In this document: positions 45,370-51,605 of the stretch, in pieces
How the letters are laid out: the number at the start of each line of letters is the position of its first letter
How positions within the stretch are numbered: the stretch's first letter is position 1
From: Rhodospirillaceae bacterium
GTDB taxonomy: Bacteria; Pseudomonadota; Alphaproteobacteria; Bin65
Assembly: GCA_009840595.1 (NCBI GenBank)
Contig: VXNK01000061.1
Location: 1-51,605, forward strand
Direction: 5' to 3'
DNA: 51,605 bases
Made by a program: the position numbers and the translations under genes
Notes under the pieces: model-generated
The model's input: only the letters and a program-made list of their open reading frames with translations
What the model was told of the DNA's origin: nothing
The model's database searches: none

Positions 45370-46488
45370 TCAAGACCAGACTTCGTCCGCCACCCTGACG
45401 ATGGTCTCGAGTTTCGCCCGCTCGTCCGCCGCGCCGACCGGGTTGCCGGCAACCGTCGAGGCGAAGCCGCATTGCGGGCTGAGCGACAGGCGTTCGCGGT
45501 CGATATACCGCGCGGCCTCGTCGATCCGGCGTTTCAGGTCTTCCGCCGCCTCGAGATCCGGGATTTTGGAGCTGACGATGCCCAGCACCACGCTCTTGTC
45601 GTCCGGAACGTGGCGCAGCGGCTCGAAACCGCCGGCCCGCACGGTGTCGTATTCCAGCATGAAGGCATCGACGTCAACATTTTGGAACACTCGCTCAGAA
45701 ATCCGGTCGTAACCGCCTTCCGACAGCCATTTTCCGCGGAAATTGCCGCGGCACATATGCATGCCGGCAACCACCTCGCCGCGCCCGCGCACGGCGGCGT
45801 TCATCGCCTCGATATACAGGTCGAGCAGCCGGTCCGGATCGCCGCCCAGCGCGCGCACCCGGTCGCACACCGCCGGGCTGCCGAGCATGATGAGCGGCAC
45901 CTCGTCGAGCTGGACATAGCGGCAGCCCAGGGCGGCCAGATCGGCGGTTTCCTGCCGGAAAATCGCGCACAGATCGTCGAAAAAGGCCTCGTCCGTGGCG
46001 TAGCCGGAGCCCGCGATCGTGTCCGACATCCGCCAGAAATGCAGCGTCGAGGGCGACGGCATGGTGATCTTGGGTTCGGCGGTGTCGACCGCCGTCTTGA
46101 GGAAAGCGAACTCGTCCGTCGAGATCGGCGCCACCTTGTTCAACGGGCCGACGCAGTCGGCGGAGATAAACGTCTGCTCTTCGCCGGTCTCGTCGTGGAA
46201 GGTGAACAGCGACGGCGCCACATCGAAGCCGTCGATGGCGTCGACCCAGTGGCCCCAGTAGGATTTCCGGCGGAATTCGCCGTCGGTCGCCATCTTGAGG
46301 CCGAGGCCCTCCTGCATCGCCACGACATCGCGGATCGCCGCCCGCTTGGCGGCCTCGAAGGCGCCGTCGCCGATTTCGCCGGCGCTGTGGGCCTTGAACG
46401 CGTCCTTGAGCGCCTGCGGACGCAGCAGACTGCCGATATGTTCGGCGCGGAACGGCGGATTTCGCTTCGCTTTCATCGGGGCGGTCAT
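45370..46488 (-). CDS. stand-alone MetE catalytic-domain protein (cobalamin-independent methionine synthase family)
   Basis: A 372-residue protein equal to the C-terminal catalytic half of MetE (full MetE is about 750 aa). All four zinc ligands are recognisable: H244 and C246 in GMHMCRG, E279 in MLEYD and C340 in SPQCGF. The YVQLDEVPLIML and GIVSSKIPDLE segments support the barrel. Without the N-terminal half it is not the standard folate-dependent enzyme. Such core proteins are methyltransferases that use other methyl donors or unknown thiols. It has no start-side partner gene on the same strand closer than pyk (82 bases). Confidence 0.88.
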   Translation of the reverse strand: MTAPMKAKRNPPFRAEHIGSLLRPQALKDAFKAHSAGEIGDGAFEAAKRAAIRDVVAMQEGLGLKMATDGEFRRKSYWGHWVDAIDGFDVAPSLFTFHDETGEEQTFISADCVGPLNKVAPISTDEFAFLKTAVDTAEPKITMPSPSTLHFWRMSDTIAGSGYATDEAFFDDLCAIFRQETADLAALGCRYVQLDEVPLIMLGSPAVCDRVRALGGDPDRLLDLYIEAMNAAVRGRGEVVAGMHMCRGNFRGKWLSEGGYDRISERVFQNVDVDAFMLEYDTVRAGGFEPLRHVPDDKSVVLGIVSSKIPDLEAAEDLKRRIDEAARYIDRERLSLSPQCGFASTVAGNPVGAADERAKLETIVRVADEVWS

Positions 46489-46570
46489 GGGTGCGGTCTC
46501 TTCGCGATTGTTATTGAATGATCATTCTTTCATATCGGAGGCTGCCGGAGAAACGCAACAGGCGCGCCGG

Positions 46571-47992
46571 TCAGCCGCCAACCCAGGCGATGCGCAGCAG
46601 GTTGGTGGCGCCGGGGGTGCCGAACGGCATGCCGGCGGTGATGACGATGGGCTGTCCCGGGCCGGCGAAACCGTGGGTCTTCGCCATGTCGACAGCGTAA
46701 TCGACCATTTCCTCGACGCTGCTGGCGTCGTGGGAGAAGAAGCAGGACACGCCCCAGACGAGGACCAGCTTGCGCGCGGTCCGGTCGCTGCCGGTCAGGC
46801 ACAGGATCGGCGCCGCCGGCCGCGCCCGCGAGGCACGCAGCGCCGTCGAGCCCGACATGGTGTAGGTCACGATCGCCGCGGCGCCCACCGTATCGGCGAC
46901 CTGCCGGGCGGCCGTCGTGATGGCGTCCGACGCGGTCGGGTCCGGCGCGGCCTCGCCCGCGTCGATGAAGCGGCGCCAGGCCGGGTCCGCCTCGGTCCGT
47001 CGGACGATCCGGCTCATCACGTCGACCGAGCGGACGGCGTGGCGGCCGACCGCCGTTTCCGCCGAGAGCATCACCGCATCCGCCCCCTCATAGACCGCAT
47101 TCGCGACATCGGTGGCCTCGGCGCGGGTCGGCGTCGGCGCGGCGACCATCGATTCCAGCATCTGCGTGGCGACGATCACCGGCTTGCCGGCCGCCCGGCA
47201 GGTCCGCACGATGCGTTTTTGAACGCTCGGCACCTCTTCCGGCGGCAACTCCACGCCGAGGTCGCCGCGCGCCACCATGACGGCGTCGGCCAGGTCGACG
47301 ATCTGGGCCAGATTGTCGAGCGCCGCCGGTTTCTCGATCTTGGCCAGCACGCTCGCCCGGTTGCCGGCGAGCGTGCGCAGCTCGGCGACGTCGTCCGGCC
47401 GCTGGACGAAGGAGAGCGCGATCCAGTCCACCCCCTGGTCGAGCGCGAAGGACAGGTCCGTGCGGTCCTTTTCCGTCATTGCCGAGAGCGGCAGCACCGC
47501 GCCCGGCAGGTTGACGCCCTTGCGGTCGCCGAGCGGCCCGCCGGCCAGCACCGTGGCCGCGATATGGCTGTTCGAGCAGTCGGCGATCTCGAGCCGCAGC
47601 CGCCCGTCGTCGACCAGCATCTGCTGGCCGGGCGCCACGGCGCGGTAGACTTCCGGATGGGGCAGGCAGACCCGGCCGGCGGCGCCCGGCGCCGGGTCGC
47701 GGTCGAACCGGAAGACCGCGCCCTCGACCAGATCGACCGGGCCGGCGGCGAATTCGCCGATGCGGATTTTCGGCCCCTGCAGGTCGGCCATGATGCCGAT
47801 CGGCCGCCGCGCTTCCCGCTCGACGGCCCGGACCGCGCGAATGCGCGCCCGGTGGTCCTCGCGCGCACCGTGGCTGAAATTGATCCGGAACACCGCGGCG
47901 CCGGCGTCGTACAGCGCGCGCACGGTCTCCGGGTCGCTGCTCGCCGGGCCCAGCGTCGCGACGATCTTGGCGTTGGCGCGTAGTTTCGGCAT
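46571..47992 (-). CDS. pyk: pyruvate kinase
   Basis: Converts PEP and ADP to pyruvate and ATP, 473 aa. The N-terminal barrel begins KIVATLGPAS. FRINFSHG, DLQGPKIRIG and the B domain follow. The catalytic segment has AKIEKPAAL, the MVARGDLGVELP metal site, and ATQMLESM followed by PTRAEATDVANAV. The C-terminal regulatory domain ends near AWVGG. It lies 74 bases after glycerate kinase on the same strand, so glycerate to 2-phosphoglycerate to PEP to pyruvate is a plausible route. Confidence 0.96.
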   Translation of the reverse strand: MPKLRANAKIVATLGPASSDPETVRALYDAGAAVFRINFSHGAREDHRARIRAVRAVEREARRPIGIMADLQGPKIRIGEFAAGPVDLVEGAVFRFDRDPAPGAAGRVCLPHPEVYRAVAPGQQMLVDDGRLRLEIADCSNSHIAATVLAGGPLGDRKGVNLPGAVLPLSAMTEKDRTDLSFALDQGVDWIALSFVQRPDDVAELRTLAGNRASVLAKIEKPAALDNLAQIVDLADAVMVARGDLGVELPPEEVPSVQKRIVRTCRAAGKPVIVATQMLESMVAAPTPTRAEATDVANAVYEGADAVMLSAETAVGRHAVRSVDVMSRIVRRTEADPAWRRFIDAGEAAPDPTASDAITTAARQVADTVGAAAIVTYTMSGSTALRASRARPAAPILCLTGSDRTARKLVLVWGVSCFFSHDASSVEEMVDYAVDMAKTHGFAGPGQPIVITAGMPFGTPGATNLLRIAWVGG

Positions 47993-48066
47993 GGCGTCCC
48001 GCGCTCCCGGCCTTTCGCTCCGGCCATCGGGCCGGCCCCTGCGCCGACTATGCGGCCGGCGGCCGG

Positions 48067-49362
48067 TCAGGCGATCAGAATCGCCCGGAAATCGTTGACA
48101 TTGGTGTGCGTCGGCCCCGTGACGACGAGGTCATCCAGGGCGTCGAAGAAGCTCCAAGCATCGTTGTCGGCCAGAAAGGCGGCCGGACGCAAGCCCCGTC
48201 GCCGCGCCCGCTCCGGCGTGTCCGGGCCGATCAGCGCGCCGGCATTGTCCCCGCTGCCGTCGGCGCCGTCGGTATCGGCCGCCAGCGCCCACACGCCCGG
48301 CATACCGTCGAGCGCCGCGGCAAGACCGAGAAGATATTCCGTGTTCGGCCCGCCCCTGCGCGTTTCGGGGCCCTGGCCGGTGAGCGTGACGGTCGTTTCG
48401 CCGCCCGAAAGCAGCAGCAACGGCTTAACGTCCTGCCGTTGGGCGGCGCGCTGCCGCGCCAGCGCAGCATGGTCCCGGCCCAGGTTGTGGGCCTCGCCGG
48501 TCAGGCCGTCGCCCAGCATCTCGACGGCGACGCCTTCGGCCGCCGCCAGCCGGGCGGCGGCGGCGAGCGACTGCGCCGGCGTTGCGATCAGCCGGTATTG
48601 AGCCCCGGCAAGCCGCGGATCGTCCGGCTTCAGGGTTTCGTTCGCGGGGTCTTCGAGCACCGCCGCGACGGCGCGGGGCGACGCGATGCCGAACCGCCGG
48701 AGGACGCGGCGGGCATCGGCCAGCGTCGTCGGGTCGGCGACCGTCGGGCCGGAGCCGATAGTCGCCGGATCGTCCCCCACCACGTCCGATATCGCCAGGG
48801 TCTCCAGCCGGGCCGGCGCGGCGGCGGCGGCGAGCCGCCCGCCCTTGATCGCCGAGAGATGCTTGCGCACCGCGTTGATCTCGTGGATGTCGGCGCCTGC
48901 CGCCAGCAGATCGCGGGTGACGGCCTGCTTGTCGGCCAGCGACACGCCGGGCGCCGGCAGGCTGAGCAGGGCCGAGGCGCCGCCGGACAGCAGGAACAGC
49001 ACCAGGTCGCCCGGCCCGGCCGCGTGCGCCATGTCCAGGATTTCAGACGCGGCGGCGAGGCCGGCCCGGTCCGGCACCGGGTGGGCGGCCTCGGCCACCC
49101 GGATCGACCGGCACGGCACGGCATGGCCGTAGCGGGTGACGACCAGGCCTTCGAGGGTGCGGTCCGGCCAGGTGTCCTCGACCGTCCGGGCCATCGCCGC
49201 CGCGGCCTTGCCGGCGCCGAGCACGACGGTGCGGCCTTTCGGGCGGGCGCCCGCTTCGGCGGCCAGTCCGGCCAGCGCGGCGGGCAGGCAGCGATCCGGT
49301 TTCGCAACCGCGACGGCTTCGTCCAGCAGCCGGCGCAGCAGGGCGGGCGGATCGGCGACCAT
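48067..49362 (-). CDS. glycerate 2-kinase (MOFRL family)
   Basis: A 431-residue kinase. The N-terminal domain has VVLGAGKAAAAMA and the FLLSGGASALL loop. The C-terminal MOFRL domain has LLLSGGETTVTLTG, LAADTDGADGSGDNAGALI and the THTNVNDFRAIL tail that names the family. It phosphorylates D-glycerate to 2-phosphoglycerate; old annotations call it hydroxypyruvate reductase TtuD. The ATG at 49362 is 11 bases after the aminotransferase stop. It sits between an aminotransferase and pyruvate kinase, consistent with serine/hydroxypyruvate or glyoxylate salvage. Confidence 0.93.
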   Translation of the reverse strand: MVADPPALLRRLLDEAVAVAKPDRCLPAALAGLAAEAGARPKGRTVVLGAGKAAAAMARTVEDTWPDRTLEGLVVTRYGHAVPCRSIRVAEAAHPVPDRAGLAAASEILDMAHAAGPGDLVLFLLSGGASALLSLPAPGVSLADKQAVTRDLLAAGADIHEINAVRKHLSAIKGGRLAAAAAPARLETLAISDVVGDDPATIGSGPTVADPTTLADARRVLRRFGIASPRAVAAVLEDPANETLKPDDPRLAGAQYRLIATPAQSLAAAARLAAAEGVAVEMLGDGLTGEAHNLGRDHAALARQRAAQRQDVKPLLLLSGGETTVTLTGQGPETRRGGPNTEYLLGLAAALDGMPGVWALAADTDGADGSGDNAGALIGPDTPERARRRGLRPAAFLADNDAWSFFDALDDLVVTGPTHTNVNDFRAILIA

Positions 49363-49373
49363 GCCGCCGCCGG

Positions 49374-50768
49374 TCAGGCCGGATCGTTCTCCCGCACCCA
49401 GTTTTCGGTGTCTTCCAGCGCGGCCTCGAAGCGGTCGGCGAGGTCGTCGATGCCCGCCTCGTCGATCACCAGCGGCGGGCACAGGGCGATCGCGTCGACG
49501 ATGTTGCGCAGGATCAGCCCGTGCTTCTCGGCATTCTTGCGGAACACGGTGCCGACGACGCCCGGTTTGGCGAACCCCTTGTGCGCCGCCTTGTCCCGGA
49601 CCAGCTCGATGCCGGCGATCAGGCCGACGCCGCGGACCTCGCCGACCAGGTCGCTGCTTTCATACTGGCGCAGGCGGGCCTGGAAACCGTCCTGCACGCT
49701 GCGGACATGGGCGCCGATATCGGTCTCGCGGTAGATTTTCTGGGCCTCGATGGCGACCGACGCGGCGACCGGATGGCCCGAATAGGTGTAGCCGTGGCCG
49801 AAGGTGCCGATGCGCGCGCTCGCCTCGACCATGGCGGCCCAGATCTTCTCGTTCACCAGCAGGGCCGAAATCGGCAGGTAGGAGGCCGACAGCGCCTTTG
49901 CCATGGAGATCATGTCCGGCTCGATGTCGAAGGTCTGGCAGCCCCAGGGGTTGCCGGTGCGGTGGAAGCCGCAGATCACCTCGTCGGCGACCAGGAGGAT
50001 GTCGTATTTCCTGAGCACGGCCTGGATTTTCGGGAAATAGCCGCGCGGCGGCAGGACCACGCCGCCGGCGCCCATGATCGGCTCGGCGAACATGCCGCCG
50101 ATGGTTTCCGGGCCCTCATTCAAAATCAGTTTTTCCAGGTCTTCCGCGCATCTGCCGGCGAACGCGTCCTCGTCCTCACCGTCCCGCGCCTCGAAATAGT
50201 GGTGTGGGCAGGTCGTGTGCAGGATCCGGTCGATCGGCAGGTCGAAATCCATATGGTTGGGCGGCAGGCCGGTCAGGCTGGCCGAGGCGATGGTGACGCC
50301 GTGATAGGCGCGGCGCCGGGAAATGAGCTTCTTCTTCTCCGGCTTGCCCATCGCGTTCCAGTAGTACCAGATCAGCTTCATCGCCGTGTCGTTGGCTTCC
50401 GACCCGGAATTGGAGAACAGGGCCTTGGACATCGGCACCGGCGCCATCTCCAGCAGGATCTCCGCCAGCTCGACGCCGGGCATGTGCGACTTGTGGGTGA
50501 ACTGGTGATAGAAGGGCAGGGTCCGCAGGGCCTGCGCCGCCGCGTCCACGAGACGGCTGTTGTCGAAGCCGAGCGCGGCGCACCACAGGCCGGCCATCCC
50601 CTCGATATACTGCTTGCCGTCGTCGTCCCAGACATGGATGCCCTCGCCGCGCCGGATCATCAGCGGGCCTTCTTCCCGGTGCAGCTCCAGGTTGGTGTAG
50701 GGGTGGACGACGGCGGCGATATCGCGCGCCGCCGGCGAGTTCGCGGCATGGCGGTCGGGTGCGGACAT
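49374..50768 (-). CDS. class III PLP-dependent aminotransferase
   Basis: A 464-residue omega-type aminotransferase. The PLP phosphate loop is SNSGSEAND (119-127), DEVICGFHRTG (262-272) carries the pyridine-binding Asp, and K291 in MAKALSASYLP is the Schiff-base lysine. PFYHQF and WCAALGF resemble taurine- or beta-alanine:pyruvate-type enzymes. The ATG at 50768 has GGAG upstream. It is first in an operon with glycerate kinase and probably pyruvate kinase; the amino donor is unknown. Confidence 0.93.
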   Translation of the reverse strand: MSAPDRHAANSPAARDIAAVVHPYTNLELHREEGPLMIRRGEGIHVWDDDGKQYIEGMAGLWCAALGFDNSRLVDAAAQALRTLPFYHQFTHKSHMPGVELAEILLEMAPVPMSKALFSNSGSEANDTAMKLIWYYWNAMGKPEKKKLISRRRAYHGVTIASASLTGLPPNHMDFDLPIDRILHTTCPHHYFEARDGEDEDAFAGRCAEDLEKLILNEGPETIGGMFAEPIMGAGGVVLPPRGYFPKIQAVLRKYDILLVADEVICGFHRTGNPWGCQTFDIEPDMISMAKALSASYLPISALLVNEKIWAAMVEASARIGTFGHGYTYSGHPVAASVAIEAQKIYRETDIGAHVRSVQDGFQARLRQYESSDLVGEVRGVGLIAGIELVRDKAAHKGFAKPGVVGTVFRKNAEKHGLILRNIVDAIALCPPLVIDEAGIDDLADRFEAALEDTENWVRENDPA

Positions 50769-50885
50769 GAAGGTCTCCAGGCTGGAACGGCGGAATCGCG
50801 GCAATATAGACACGGACGGACGGCGCGCCAGTGACACGGACGCCACGCCCTTGCAAACCGCGGCCGGGCGCGCCTAATCAGTCCA

Positions 50886-51428
50886 ATGCCCGATGACGAT
50901 TCCACAGGCGGCAGGGGGCGCTGGCGCCACCCGAACGCGCTGGCCGGCCGGCCCGGCGCCTTCTGGATCGGGCCGCTGGCGGCGGCCAACCTGGCGCTGC
51001 TGGTCGCGGCCTGGTTCCTGCCGATCATGACGCTGACCCGCTTCTGGTTCTGGAGCGACCGGGTTTCGCTCTGGGAAACCGCCGGCGGCCTGCTGGAGCA
51101 GGGCGAGATCCTGCTGTTCCTGATCGTCGCGGGCTTCTCGATGGTCTTTCCGGCCGCCAAGCTGCTCGCCGCCGGCTGGGTCTGGGCCCGGGTCGACGCG
51201 GCCAGCGGCGGCGGTCACCGGGCGGTACGCCTGATGGAAGCGCTCGGCCGCTGGTCGATGATCGACGTCTTCGTGGTCGCGCTGATCGTCGTCGCGGTGA
51301 AGGTCTCGCTGGTCGCCGATGTCGGCGTGCACAGCGGCATCTACGTCTTCGCCGCCGCGGCCGCCGGGTCGATCGCCCTGATGGCCTGGATCGGCCGGGC
51401 GCTCAGGCGCGCCGCGGCAGGCGCCTGA
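50886..51428 (+). CDS. PqiA-like paraquat-inducible membrane protein
   Basis: A 180-residue membrane protein with four helices (about 28-48, 75-98, 122-145 and 150-170). It has the FLPIMTL and FWFWSDRVSLWETAGGLLEQGE segments of the PqiA domain. E. coli PqiA carries two such domains and zinc-ribbon cysteines; this has one domain and no cysteine pairs. Partners (PqiB/MCE proteins) are not in view. A role in envelope lipid trafficking is known for the family and only inferred here. It is divergent from the aminotransferase gene. Confidence 0.85.
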   Translation: MPDDDSTGGRGRWRHPNALAGRPGAFWIGPLAAANLALLVAAWFLPIMTLTRFWFWSDRVSLWETAGGLLEQGEILLFLIVAGFSMVFPAAKLLAAGWVWARVDAASGGGHRAVRLMEALGRWSMIDVFVVALIVVAVKVSLVADVGVHSGIYVFAAAAAGSIALMAWIGRALRRAAAGA

Positions 51429-51449
51429 CGCGACGTCCCCGGACCGGCG

Positions 51450-51605
51450 CTACGGCCGCTGTTCCCGGCCCGGCGCGCCGGAGAGCATGCCCTCGACATG
51501 GGCGACGCGCTCCTTGATGGTGCTGAGTTCCTTCTGCATGTCGTGGAAGCGGTCCTGCCAATCCTTCTGCATGCCGTTGAAGCGGTCCTGCCAGCGGGAA
51601 TCGAC
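51450..51605 (-). CDS. partial coiled-coil protein cut by the window edge
   Basis: The last 51 codons of a minus-strand gene whose start lies beyond 51605. It shows two copies of an 11-residue repeat, WQDRFNGMQKD and WQDRFHDMQKE, then LSTIKERVAHVEGML and a short basic tail. The heptad pattern indicates a coiled coil. It resembles in style, not in detail, the protein at 3980-4303. It is convergent with the PqiA-like gene (21-base gap). Function unknown. Confidence 0.6.
   Translation of the reverse strand, partial: VDSRWQDRFNGMQKDWQDRFHDMQKELSTIKERVAHVEGMLSGAPGREQRP

Overview
The window reads as a chromosomal segment of a GC-rich alphaproteobacterium. I infer a Rhodospirillales-like lineage from the PstA with a long N-terminal insert, the DctPQM-type TRAP transporter, the alphaproteobacterial style of intergenic repeats and the very high GC. 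No rRNA, tRNA or CRISPR array was found by reading, so the taxonomic call rests on protein character only.

Layout. 0-4.3 kb is a patchy region. It holds a tyrosine integrase, a porin gene that lacks its signal-peptide end and lies directly beside the integrase, a small lipoprotein, a HigA-like antitoxin preceded by an internally deleted toxin remnant, and a small membrane-anchored coiled-coil protein. 4.3-8.7 kb has the tesA / ybbA-ybbP arrangement known from E. coli: an SGNH hydrolase divergent from an ABC ATPase and a giant FtsX-type permease. A Bax-inhibitor-1 family membrane protein follows. 9.6-15.5 kb is core replication and nucleotide metabolism on the minus strand (dnaN, recF, gyrB, pyrF). 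15.7-22.0 kb is a complete phosphate regulon operon on the minus strand (pstS-pstC-pstA-pstB-phoU-phoB), without phoR in view. 22.4-24.0 kb is malate synthase.

24-51 kb is a metabolic region of uptake and carbon-acid chemistry. It holds a DMT exporter; a two-gene SdhA/SdhB-like flavoprotein/iron-sulfur pair with altered catalytic residues and no membrane anchor; an FMN reductase; a TPP enzyme followed by a cysteine amidohydrolase; a secreted protein of unknown function; a PEP-mutase/isocitrate-lyase family enzyme; a BenE-type benzoate transporter fused in one frame to a glutathione-S-transferase domain; and a divergent HsaA-like flavin monooxygenase. Next come an enoyl-CoA hydratase, a VOC protein leading a TRAP transporter operon, and a divergent citryl-CoA-lyase / acyl-CoA ligase / alpha-beta hydrolase operon. 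The last stretch has a stand-alone MetE catalytic domain, pyruvate kinase with glycerate kinase and a class III aminotransferase, a PqiA-like protein, and a coiled-coil protein cut by the window edge.

Dispersed repeats punctuate the window. Two inverted copies of a ~145 bp element with hairpin-forming terminal inverted repeats sit at 5.0 and 14.1 kb; the second lies inside the dnaN-recF gap. Two direct copies of a CCCCGGAT-type palindromic repeat sit at 27.9 and 38.0 kb, and a REP-like inverted pair sits at 33.5 kb. The strongest candidates for something undescribed are the BenE-GST fusion, the divergent SdhAB-like pair, and the divergent TRAP / CoA-ligase / citryl-CoA-lyase module.
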